Assembly (NCBI RefSeq): GCF_964355755.1
Contig: NC_092672.1
Coordinates: forward strand, 32,920,501 to 32,984,500
Length of the DNA stretch: 64,000 nucleotides
Direction: 5' to 3'
Source: Antedon mediterranea
Taxonomy: Eukaryota; Echinodermata; Crinoidea; Comatulida; Antedonidae
In this document: one piece after another, positions 12,306 to 28,100 of the stretch
Numbering within the stretch: the first letter of the stretch is position 1
Layout: every line of letters starts with the position of its first letter
Position numbers and translations under genes: made by a program
The notes under the pieces: generated by a model
The model's database searches: none
Told to the model about the DNA's origin: nothing
The model's input: the letters and a program-made list of their open reading frames with translations, nothing else

Positions 12306-13753
12306 ATAAAAAGTAAACAATTTAATTCAATAAATATATTAAGCATCTCATTGATACAATTTTTCCATTTCTCGAAATATTTTTAATTTTGTATAGTACT
12401 GTTATTTCTTCTGTTATGGTTTGACCTTTTGATTCATTCCTATTGTTCGTGGTGGGATGTTAAGTGTTAATTTATCTTATTGTTTATTCATAATTTATGA
12501 CAATAGCTTGTAGATATTCTATTGTAATTTGTATGCAACCTATACTGCTAGATCGAGGTACAAGAAAACCAATACAAACGGCTATACTAAATCAGTGTAT
12601 TACTGCTAAATATTAATAATAAAATATAGAACCATTAAATGTCCATAGGCTTTGACCTATAGGCCCAGATGGTCAAGATTTAAATTGTGTGTAATTGTTT
12701 TGTGTGCGTTATAAAATAGTTGCCCAATTTGAGTGGAAAACATGTTTTCGACTAATACGTTCATAATCTTAAACTTTAAAATGCGGGTTTTTTTATTTAT
12801 CATATTATATCATACATTTATATATTAGGCCTACTTGCAAAGATACCAGCAAAGATACCAGTCTCAGAGTAGGCCTAATTTCCCCCCAAATTCCATCGCT
12901 CTACTCCTGGACGATTTTCAAATGTAGTTTAAAATTTTCCCAGTGCGCGACATTGTCTTTTTCTGTAATTTTGCTTCCAGTAAAATTCCCCGGCTATAAA
13001 AATAACCAGTATATTTATTGCGTGTAAAAGCAAGCTAAACCACAATGTAGGTTTAAGCTACATCTATAGAGAAAAGAGCGTGCAAACGTAGCTTAAATCT
13101 CGCTTAAAAAACAAAGATATACCGAATACATTTTAATATAATATATCCAGAGCGGGTATTAGTCCTAACAATAACATGGCCTATTTGGAGCAAGATAAAA
13201 CATTTGTCAACGATTTCTTTCTAGAACGATTTGGTTTCACATCGTCCAAAAGTTGACAGACACCATACATTTCAGTTCTGGAATATAAAAACTGGGTCTG
13301 TTTCCAAATTTTGGCATAGAACAATGCTTCTCCTATAAAATAATAATTTGTTATCTGGATTTAGATAACGCCAAGGTGTTCACAAGTTGTGATGTTGCTG
13401 AAGTTATCGTTTACCGTCCCATGGGGCAAAGAACAGGTAGCAAAGGTCGCGTAGAGGTGAAGGAACATCCGAAATAAATTACTAAACGTTTACACGACCC
13501 GATAATTGTGTTTATCTATCTAAGCATGTTGCAGATGATGGTTATTACAGTGAGACATATGCGTATACCAGGTTGCCTTTTTAAAAACAAAGTGTATTCA
13601 CTTAGGGGTTGCCCGTATCACCTGAGTGGCCGTTATGGTTTAGAGTTCGTATTCGAGTTGTTTTGTTTTATTAGAAGGTTTATGCGAGATGTATATTTAA
13701 ATAATAATAATAATATCGCCATTCGTTGAAAAAAGATTTTTGTAATGGGGTCA

Positions 13754-13995
13754 GTTAAAGATGTATTGTCCCCCAAAAACATGAAAAATAAAGATTAATA
13801 AAATCAGATGTTGCATTTTGCAGTTAATAAATTATTCACTTCTGTAGAAAAGACAAAAGAAACGGTTAATTTTAAACAAAAACCATTGTCTGACAGACTA
13901 TTAGGTATTTTTTCCATTAAATTACAATTTTCATTTTTTTCTAGTGTTTGGTCAAAATTAAAATGACATATTCAACAACAAAAAAACTATTTTTA
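13754..13995. mobile_element. Family C MITE, right end decayed
   Basis: Starts TTAAAGATGTATTGTCCCCC and continues into the AATAAAATCAGA block. The right end is only recognisable as AAATGACATATTCAACAAC. Confidence 0.6.
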
Positions 13996-14295
13996 ATTGG
14001 TAGTACGGTAAATAGGTTACTTAAGTGTTTAATAAATCACTTCACTTGCAATACCAATTTTCAAAACATACAGAATCTATTTTAGGTTTTTTTCTTCTGC
14101 CGGTTGACGTTCACAACAATTACGCTACGGGCGCTATAAACACTTACACGTGTTATGAAAACTTTACAAACGGAACCAGCAGGTATTGTCAAAACATACA
14201 CTCATAAAATCTGAACTAACTAATGGTTTTATTTTGGTAGAGAAGTGTCGAAAATAAAAACGATCGAATCGATTGATGTCTATTTCCCTGTCTTT

Positions 14296-14540
14296 TAGAT
14301 CAAAAACGTTCAAACAATTTAGGCCTACTGTTAGATCAGAAACGTTCAAACAATTTAGGCCTACTGTTAGATCAGAAACGTTCAAACAATTTAGGCCTAC
14401 TGTTAGATCAGAAACTTTCAAACAATTTATTTAGGCCTACTGTGAGATCAGAAACGTTCAAACAATGTAGGCCTACTGTTAGATCAGAAACGTTCAAACA
14501 ATTTAGGCCTACTGTTAGATCATACTTTCAAACAATTTAT
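14296..14540 (+). repeat. 36-bp tandem repeat, about 7 copies
   Basis: Unit begins GTTAGATCAGAAACGTTCAA and ends AATTTAGGCCTACT. Successive starts are 36 bp apart (14330, 14366). One unit carries a 4-bp insertion. Confidence 0.92.
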
Positions 14541-14659
14541 AAGATATGATTTGTTACATTGGTCGTAGGTCTAATTAAACTAACTTCAAATCAAACTTCC
14601 AATATGGTTATAAACAGACACAATAAACGGTTAAATTAAAAAAAAAATGCCTTATCTTC

Positions 14660-17420
14660 TTATAGACGTATAAGAACAATTCGAAAAATGGACAAAATAT
14701 GCACGTTTCAAAATTCTATTTTTATGCAATAGTATTGCTATATATGTCAATATATTGCGGTACCATCATCTTATAGACGTATAGTAACCATATATGCCAA
14801 AAAAATACCAGTCTTTATTATTCTATAGTATAATAATAATAATAACAACTTTATTTAAAAACGGATGCAACACTTGAATCACCATATTGGTGTTACCGTT
14901 ACTTACTACAAAACTATTTATACTATTACACAAGTTATCATTTACAGTACAAAAACAACAAAAAAAAAAAATAAAAAAGATTTCATGAAAAAATATAGTA
15001 ACCGTTTATGTCAAAACTGGTTGCTATAGCACAATTGACATGCGCAGAAATTTTCCTGTACTAGATTTTTTCGAAAAACTTGCCAATTTTCGACCTTTTT
15101 ATTTTTCGATAAAACTGGTTACTGTAGCACAATTAACATGCGCAGAACCCATTAGACGCTTCTGCGCATGTTTATTATTCTATAGTAACCGTTTATGTCA
15201 AAACTGGTTGCTATAGCACAATTGACATGCGCAGAACCCATTATTCGTCTCTGCGCATGTTTATTATGCTATAGTAACCATTTATGTCAAAAAATAAAAA
15301 GGTCGAAAATTGGCAAGTTTTTTGAAAAACTCCCTGTACTATAGTACAGGAAAATTTTCGAAAAATGGCCGATTTTCGACCCTTTTATTTTTTGACATGG
15401 TTACTATAGCATAATAAACGTGCGCAGAGACGAATAATAGGTTCTGCGCATGTTAATTGTGCTATAGTAACCAGTTTTGACATAAATGGTTACTATAGCA
15501 TAATAAACGTGCGCAGAGACGAATAATAGGTTCTGCGCATGTTAATTGTGCTATAGTAACCAGTTTTATCGAAAAATAAAAAGTCGAAAAATGTCCGATT
15601 TTCGACCCTTTTATTTTTTGACATAAATGGTTACTATTACATAATAAACGTGCGCCGAGACGAATAATGGGTTCTGCGCATGTCAATTGTGCTATAGTAA
15701 CCAGTTTTGACATAAATGGTTACTATAGCATAATAAACGTGCGCAGAGACGAATAATGGGTTCTGCGCATGTCAATTGTGCTATAGTAACCAGTTTTGAC
15801 ATAAATGGTTACTAGAGCATAATAAACAAGCGCAGAGTCGACTAATGGGTTCTGCGCATGTTAATTGTGCTATAGTAACCAGTTTTATCGAAAAATAAAA
15901 AGGTCGAAAATTGGCAATTTTTTGTTAATAAACATGCGCAAAGACAAATAATGGGTTCTGCGCATGTCAATTGTGCTATAGTAACCAGTTTTGACATAAA
16001 TGGTTACTAGAGCATAATAAACATGCGCAGAGTCGACTAATGGGTTCTGCGCATGTTAATTGTGCTACAGTAACCAGTTTTATCGAAAAATAAAAAGGTT
16101 TTGAAAAAATTCCTGTACTATAGTACAGGAAAATTTTGGAAAAATGGCCGATTTTCGACCCTTTTATTTTTTGACATAAATGGTTACTATAGCATAATAA
16201 ACATGCGCAGAGACGAATAATGGGTTCTGCGCATGTCAATTGTGCTATAGTAACCAGTTTTTGACATAAATGGTTACTATAGCATAATAAACATGCGCAG
16301 AGATGAATAATGGGTTCTGTGCATGTTAATTGTGCTATAGTAACCAGTTTTATCGAAAAATAAAAAGGTCGAAAATATGGCAATTTTTTGAAAAAATCCC
16401 TGTACAGGGAAATTTTTGAAAAATGACCGATTTTCAACCCTTTTATTTTTTGACATAAATGGTTACTATTGCATAATAAACATGCGCAGAGACGAATAAT
16501 GAGTTCTGCGCATGTCAATTGTGCTATAGTAACCAGCTTTTGACATAAATGGTTACTATAGCATAATAAACATGCGTAGAGACGAATAATAGGTTCTGCG
16601 CATGTTAATTGTGCCATAGTAACCAGTTTTTTACATAAATGGTTACTATAGCATAATAAACATACGCAGAGTCGACTAATGGGTTCTGCGCATGTTAATT
16701 GTGCTACAGTTTTATTGAAAAATAAAAAGGTTTTGACAAAATCCCTGTACCATAGTAGGCCTACAGGAAAACTTTCGAAAAATGGCCGATTTTCGACCCT
16801 TTTTTTTGTTGACATAAATGGTTACTACTCCATAATAAACATGCGCACAGACGAATAATAGGTTCTGCGCATGTCAATTGTGCTATAGTTTTATCGAAAA
16901 ATAAATAAGTCGAAAATCCTATTATTATGCAATAATTTTGCTATATATGCCCATATATTGCCTTAACAAATAAAAGGGTCAAAATTTGGCCATATTTCGT
17001 AAAATATCCCTGTACTAAGGTACAGGGATTTTTTTCGAAAAATGACCACAATATGCACTTTTCTCAAAAATATGCAAATTCTCATATTATGAAATAATAT
17101 TACTATATATGTCTTATCATCCACCTTATTGACGTATATTAACAATTTGTCAAGAAATAAAAGGATCGAAATTTGACCATAATTCGAAAAAAACCTGTAC
17201 TGAATGTCGACCCTTTTATTTTTTTTAAATAACTGGTAACTATACGTCTATAGATGATGATAACGCAATATATAGCAATAATAGTGCATAATAATAGTAT
17301 TTTTAAAAGGGCATATTTTAGCCATTCTTCGAAAATATCCCTGTAGGCTAGGAAATAAAAACAAAATGACATGCGCAGAATCATATAGGCTAATCTGTGC
17401 ATGTTACCTCAAAACATACT
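14660..17420. repeat. Array of palindromic (cruciform-capable) units
   Basis: The core unit of about 76 bp starts TGGTTACTATAGCATAATAA and ends GTGCTATAGTAACCA. Inside, CATGCGCAGA faces TCTGCGCATG around a short GACGAATAATGGG centre. About 15 units between 15000 and 16900 are joined by GTTTTGACATAAA or by a second spacer containing GAAAAATAAAAAGGTCGAAA and the perfect palindrome CCTGTACTATAGTACAGG. Diverged units extend to 14.66 and 17.42 kb. Each unit looks like a tiny TIR element that multiplied in tandem. Confidence 0.88.
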
Positions 17421-18469
17421 ATTTTGGCCATTAAAAAAAAAAATCCCTGTACTAAATACAGTACAGACAATTTTTCGAAATGCGCAGAATCACATAATCT
17501 GTTCTGCATATGTTACCTCAATATATTTCAAGTCGATATTTTGGTCATTTTTGATAAAATTTATGATGATCACATTGTGGTATCATCCTCTCACAATCAT
17601 ATCATTTTAAACAAAATGAGTGTCGAAAATATAACTTCAGGCCTATACGATGACAAGAAATCTTGTTTTTTCTTTCAAAATGTGCTGGTCATTTTTATTT
17701 TACACAAAGTTTTAAACGCAAATGTGACGATAAGTTTCTATGTACTACACGAATGTTTACGCAAAAACATTTTACTATGCCGTCGTCGGAAGTGGGCTGA
17801 CTGCTGGCAATGCGTGGCATGTTTTTTTGTGGGAATATGATTTCAGACTGAAACAACATTATTGACTGTTTTTTTTACTCGTGGGAATAATGTGTTAAAA
17901 GGTATGTATCTTGAGGCGTTTATTACGCTAATAATAAATAATTGTTTACATTTTAAATAATGCACCGCACCGCCGCAAAATACGTTTATTGTGCGTACGA
18001 CGTTATTGCGTTGCGTTCCAGAGTGCGTGGAATCAAGCTTTAGGCCTACATCATAAACAAAAACGTTAATTTATCGCATTTAATTACTAAACTTAGAAAA
18101 TTATAAAAAAAACCTCTTAACTCTAATGTACCATCTTACTAGAAATAAAATCGACTGAAAAAAAAAATGAAACTTATCTACACTATTTTAGTACAGTAAA
18201 TGCTTGCTACGATTTAGCTATATTATATTGACCCTATTATTAACACATTGCATTATGTTTGTTTAAATAGGGATTGAGTAAACTTTCTGGAACAGCGAAT
18301 TTTAGAGACTACACTTAACTACGGCTTATGAATTTATATATTAATATTAATTATGAAACAAAGTTAAATATAGTATATGATCTTTTAAAATGTAAACATT
18401 AAATGCAGCGACGTATTTATATACAGTACAATGTTATTTTAAACTTCTATGAACTAAAAGTAATAAGTG

Positions 18470-18665
18470 CACCCTAACGCAACAGTGCTGCAAACATCGC
18501 AGGCGGGGGAAAACAGAATTATTGGAGGGCATTTTCTTACGTTGCGTAAGTTGCGTAATGCTTAGTTCCCACTTCAGGCACAACACAATAACGTAACGCA
18601 ACGTAAGTGAGTTTACCAATCACATGTTAACACGCTTGCGTCGCGCCTGGTGGGAACAAAGCTTA
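18470..18665. mobile_element. Family B element
   Basis: Contains GCAGGCGGGGGAAAACA, CTTACGTTGCGTAA and the right end TGGTGGGAACAAAGCTTA. It resembles the copy at 44325. Confidence 0.65.
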
Positions 18666-18679
18666 ACAAGGCACCCTTT

Positions 18680-18856
18680 GGGAACCAACTCAGGCGTACG
18701 TGGTTCTCGCTAGAGAGACACAACGCAAGGACGAACGCGCAACGCAAGCGAGATGACCAATGAAAAGCCATTGTTCGAATAATCTATCGCTTGTGATTGG
18801 CCAATTCGCTTGCGTTGCGTCCTCGAGTTGCATCGGTAGTGGGAACCAAGCTTTAA
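18680..18856. mobile_element. Family B element
   Basis: Carries inverted GACCAATGAAAAGCC / TGTGATTGGCCAATTC and ends GTAGTGGGAACCAAGCTTTA. Confidence 0.7.
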
Positions 18857-18973
18857 TAGGGTCGCCCTATGTAACATATTTGAGATAAGGAAGCTTAACA
18901 CTGAAAAGAAAACCCAATCATAATTAATATTAAATATTTATCTAGATGTAAGAAAGTGTTTGGCGTTGGCTTA

Positions 18974-23140
<4,167 letters not shown>

Positions 23141-23190
23141 TTACACAACTTTTCTACACCAAGTCTTTCTAAACAATGAGCTCCTCAACA

Positions 23191-23197
23191 TTTTATA
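23191..23197 (-). promoter_or_regulatory. foxl2 TATA box
   Basis: TATAAAA on the minus strand, 105 bp upstream of the ATG, predicting a transcription start near 23165. A CCAAT pentamer on the opposite strand lies at about 23272. Position is reasonable; not proven. Confidence 0.5.
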
Positions 23198-23479
23198 TCG
23201 ACTTTTTCGTATACTCAGACCTGATTTAACGGTGAAACTCAACACCTTTGCTAACTCTTTGAGAATTTTCCACCAATGAAAAACATTGTAACATTAGAAT
23301 CTTATCTATAGATATGCACAGCGCAGTTTCATTGTCAATCAATTTTCTTTTTTTAGACATACAGTTTTGATATCGAATCGAATACGACTCTCATTTTATA
23401 ATCATTGAGAAAAAAAAACGACCCAGGCCCCTTCCAAATTGAACTGCAATACTAGCGTTTTGCCGGGGTGGTCCTAGGT

Positions 23480-24265
23480 ATTCGTTTCGCCAGAGCGTTT
23501 CACTGGGTCCCAAGTGTCTCTAGAGTTGTAGAGCTCCGGAGACCTTTTGGAGTTTCTCCGGGGCGTTTCACGTGTCCAAAAGTGTATCTAGAGTATTATA
23601 ATTCCGGAGACACGTGCGTTTCACGTGTCCCAAGTGTCTCTAGAGTAGTAGAGCTCCGGAGACACTTGTACGTTTCTCTTATCTAGAGCGTTTCACGTGT
23701 CACAAGTGTCTCTAGGGTACGAGCTACAGATACCACTGTGCGTTCTCCGGAGCGTTTCACGTGTCCCTGGTGTTTCTATTATTAAAGCTACTACTACAAG
23801 TGTATCTGGAGTATTATAATTTCGGAGACACGTGCGTTTCTCCAGAGCGTTTCACGTGTCCCAAGTGTCTCTAGAGTAGTAGAGCTCCGGAGACACTTGT
23901 ACGTTTCTCTATAGAGCGTTTCACGTGTCACAAGTGTCTCTAGGGTATGAGCTACAGATACCACTGTGCGTTCTCCGGAGCGTTTCACGTGTCCCTGGTG
24001 TTTCTATTATTAAAGCTACTACTAAAAGTGTATCTGGAGTATTATAATTCCGGAGACACGTGCGTTTCTCCAGAGCGTTTCCCGTGTCCCAAGTGTCTCT
24101 AGAGTAGTAGAGCTCCGGAGACACTTGTACGTTTCTCTAGAGCGTTTCACGTGTCACAAGTGTCTCTAGGGTATGAGCTACAGATACCACTGTGCGTTCT
24201 CCAGAGCGTTTCACGTGTCCCTGGTGTTTCTATTATTAAAGCTACTACTACAATTTTCTCCGGAG
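23480..24265 (+). repeat. Higher-order minisatellite with CACGTG E-boxes upstream of foxl2
   Basis: Short related segments (GCGTTTCACGTGTCCCAAG, TGTCTCTAGAGTAGTAGAGC, CTCCGGAGACACTTG) build a larger unit of about 227 bp: TCTCTAGGGTA recurs at 23709, 23937 and 24163. About a dozen perfect CACGTG palindromes lie in it, some as GACACGTGCGTTTCACGTGT pairs. It begins about 400 bp upstream of the foxl2 ATG. Confidence 0.9.
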
Positions 24266-24560
24266 TTTATTCCCGATGTATAATGTGAAAATAGTATAAA
24301 TTATTTTATCTTATTTTAGGTGTTTCTTTTCTTTTACATGACCTTTCAACCGTTTTATGTAACTAAGGAATAGTATAAGAAAATACAAAAATAAAAAATA
24401 CTTCTTATATTTCATTTTATACCTTTTAATAAAAAACCACGTTTCTCATGCCTGACTTTTCTGGGTGTTTTGAAAACAGAGACTCGAGACTCACGGCATT
24501 AGTGAAACTGAATATGATTAACTGTATTGCTTACTTTGTTTACTTCAAGAAGTAAACCTA

Positions 24561-24570
24561 TTTATTTATT
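24561..24570 (-). terminator. Probable polyadenylation signal of the TMEM201-like gene
   Basis: On the minus strand the sequence AATAAATAAA lies about 540 bp after the stop at 25110. Confidence 0.4.
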
Positions 24571-24748
24571 AAACATTTGGCAACCTGACCAAGAGGGCCA
24601 CACCATGCCCATTCAGGCACCTCCTCTGCCCACAAGAGTAGAGTACACACAACCTGCTGGATCTATACAGTTTACAGTGCTTATCTGAGAAGAACAACAA
24701 AGTGAGTGAGCCTCGAATTCTTGCCGATAAAATAGATATGAATTAAGA

Positions 24749-24944
24749 CCAACTCAGACAGCGTCGTACAACGAGGCCCGAAGAAACGTCTCGACTCATC
24801 AGTGTTGTCCGAGTTGAATACTGAAGAGACAAGTCGTCTTGAAATAGCGTCGGGCATAGTTTTAAGGTCGTCGCGAGAACTTTAAACATTTACTCCCGAC
24901 GAGACAATTTGTCGGGCCTCGTCGTACTATGCTGTCTGAGTTGG
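24749..24944. mobile_element. TIR element (196 bp) in the TMEM201-like 3' UTR region
   Basis: Ends CCAACTCAGACAGCGTCGTA and, inverted, TACTATGCTGTCTGAGTTGG continue into ACGAGGCCCGA / TCGGGCCTCGT, giving arms of about 33 bp with few mismatches. Confidence 0.75.
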
Positions 24945-25109
24945 CCTTTACGGTACAAAAACCGCTTGGCCCTCACTCATTTAACTGGCGAATCTTAACA
25001 AAATTTCATGAATGCAAGTTTAAATCCTACAGTTCATTTGTAAATTTGTCTTGCTAACATTTCCTCAACACGTTTCATCAAACTTTCATCTACAAAATTG
25101 TTATCTGAA

Positions 25110-28100
25110 TCAAGATGTTTTATGAAGCGTGTTCCAAAAGATGACCACAACAATAATTGTGATGTTGATTCCAAGACTAAATCCTAACAGCATATACATC
25201 ACAGGTGAAGACGCTGCCTGTTGATTCTTTTCGCCCGACAAGTCTTAAACATTAATAATAAATAAATAAATATTAATATAAATGATTACTCGAAAATATA
25301 AAATAAGTAGTTTATAAATTTAAATTTATTTGATTTTTTCACCTTTATTTATTCATTCAATGTTTTATAAATAAAATTTACAAATGTTTTTACATTTTCT
25401 AGCTTTTTTTCGTTATTTTCTTATTTTTGTTTTCATCCTCTTTATAGCTCTGTCTACACTATCAAACTTTATGTGACAAAAACGATGTGATTTACCCATA
25501 TATGGACATGACCTCATATCACTATCATATTTGTGTATCACTACCATATTTGGCCACATCATACCTTTTTTGTCAAACTAGTTTGATAGTGTAGACAGAG
25601 CTTAATATCTATATTTTTAACCTTTATAATACTATTATTATACTCGGATTAATATCTATCTACCCATTAGTATAATTATATGTAGTGTCATATTCATATA
25701 TTTATTTTGTCTATTACTTAACATTGTTTAAAAAAAAATCTGTTTGCTGTGTTTTCTGTATATTTTCTGAACACAATACAAGTATTTGTTCCTGAAACAT
25801 TATTTTCTTTATTTACAGTATTTATTTATCTGGATTTGTTTGTGATTTTTATTTATTTAATATCTATTTTATTTATATTTTAATATTAGAAATATGCCCT
25901 TAGTGGGAAACCGCTAACTTCTCTAAAAGCTCTATTGAAATTGTAACATAAAAATGCGGACAGCTTAAAATAATAAATCGACGTCATCAAAGAAAAGGTC
26001 AACTATCCAAACTGAATTGTGGGTAATGATGACATGCATTAAAAAGCGATTACAACAAGTTACTAATAACATTATCTTTTTCATTTTTTGTGATTGTTTG
26101 TGGCACTTGAGAAAAAAATTCTTTTTATTTTTCTGTGGTTATTATTTTAAAAGCAGAATTAGGCCATACAACATTTTGTTGTACGGTAATAGTGAAACAT
26201 CATCCATGGTATTACCATGTTAAGTTCCCAGGAGAATTTGCATAAGTTTTAAATGACCAGATAAGATGAAAAAAGTTATTAAACATTCAGTGCATGAGAT
26301 ATGATAGAGGGTAAAAAAGAAAAAAAAGGTAATGCTTACAATTCAAAACAATTACTGATAAAAATAATGACTAAGGCTCTGTCTACACTATCAAAATATG
26401 TGCCCAAATATGGTAGTGATATGCTTAAATATGGTAGAAGTGATATGACATCATTATAGACAGAGCTTTAAAGAGGATGAAAACAAAAAACAAACAAAAA
26501 CGAAAAAAAGTTAGAAAATGTATAAACATAACGCTGTGATTAAATGAAACATATTTTTAATAACTGTTTTAAATGACAACATGAAAATAATGGTTAAATA
26601 CACTAAAAGATTTAATGACATCGAGTTATAAGAGAGAGAGAGAGAGAGTATAACTAATCAATGTGAAAGTTTAGGGAATAACCCAAATCATTATCCAATT
26701 CTTTAACAAAAATTTGTTTTTATGTTTTCTTAGAGACAATATTGGAAGAATTTCATCTGGTTGTGGAATAGGTATTACATAAAATTTGATTTGATGTTGA
26801 TCGACTCTTTTATTTGCCTTTTTTGAGTGTTGCATTCTTTCTCAAGAATAGCAGCGTTCCAATCAATGAGGTGATTGTATTGTAGTGCATGATCTGTTAT
26901 TGCAGATTTTTTTATGATTGATGATGTAGACGATCTTTGAGCCCTGGTTAAAATCCCTCCCGTGTTGTTTTCTGTGTCTGTGCGATGTTCTTTTATGCGT
27001 GTTTTTAAAGCCCTCCCTGTTTCCCCTATGTAAGCTTGTGGACAGTTCAAACATTGTGGACACTCAAAAAAGGCAAATAAAAGAGTCGATCAACATCAGA
27101 AAACATGGAAAAATCATGAACAGAGATGAAGGAGCCCACGAATTGTCACACATTTATGATCAACTATTGGAGAAGGGGGCACGTCCTTTTGGACCTATTG
27201 GTGGCGCTATATCAACTCATCGTCGTCATGGGATTAACAACGCTAGACGATGAAACGCCAGTTGAGAATGAAAACTGATAGGTTTCGAAACATACTGTAA
27301 GTTCGCTTATACTATTTTTGGTTGTTCAAAAAGAAATTTTATGTAATTAGAGACAATAATTATGAACAATAATATAATAGCCCAGAGTTCAATTCTACCA
27401 GGATTATTAATGGGCACAGCCAAACGCTAGCAGTATCTTGTGACACTGTTTCATGCTACAGTAACTGGGGAAAAAAGATATATGAAATCAACTTTGATTA
27501 CAACATTTTTGTAGTTTTTATTTAAGTATATTAATAAAAAAAAGTACACAAAATACAAAAAAGATGTCATTTAATGAAAAAAAAAACAAATAGAGATAAA
27601 GATGAAATAATAATACAAAAACAAGACAACTTGAGGAGATAACAACAATTGTTTTCTACCTTTTGTTTTCGTTTGGTAAAATCGTTCAGTCATGTTTGAA
27701 TGCACACTGCCACGTACACTACTTGTATGACTACTTGCAAGGCTAACCGATATCGGCGTGTCCATATCTATAAAACAAACACTAGATATTTTAGCTAGTG
27801 TTTAAAGAGAAATTAAAACGTGAACAAATAATGAAATAATAAAACTTTTTGGAATAGGCCATTTCATAGTTATAGTTTGAAAAAGTTATTCATTTTCATC
27901 ACAACAAAAAATAATAATTCAGGTTTTAAAAAAGATAATAAGCAATTACATTCAACTTCCAGACAATGGGCAAAGTTAAGTTTCTGGTTCTACCCAATTT
28001 TAGAAATACGAAGAATAATGTAATGTAATCTAGTATTAGCCCCCAAAAAGCTTGCTAAATTATTGCATAAACAGGTTAAAGAATAAATAAAATAGATTTA

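Larger units (their letters stand above)
11552..18973. other. Gene-free interval between COPB2 and foxl2
   Basis: No exon with coding character was found. It holds the COPB2 3' UTR, a degenerate minisatellite, two family C elements, a 36-bp array, the palindromic array at 14.7-17.4 kb, and family B copies at 18.5-18.9 kb. Positions 12310-13740 and 17420-18460 show no recognisable feature beyond TAGGCCTA words and poly-A/T runs. Confidence 0.6.

Noticed and set aside
15976-16815. 279-codon open frame on the minus strand with repeated AQLTCAEPIIRL
   Set aside because: It is the translation of the palindromic tandem array; frame survival follows from unit length and there is no gene-like start, composition or homologue.
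14660-17420. CRISPR-like array
   Set aside because: Repeats are palindromic but spacers are two recurring sequences, not unique, and the host is an animal.
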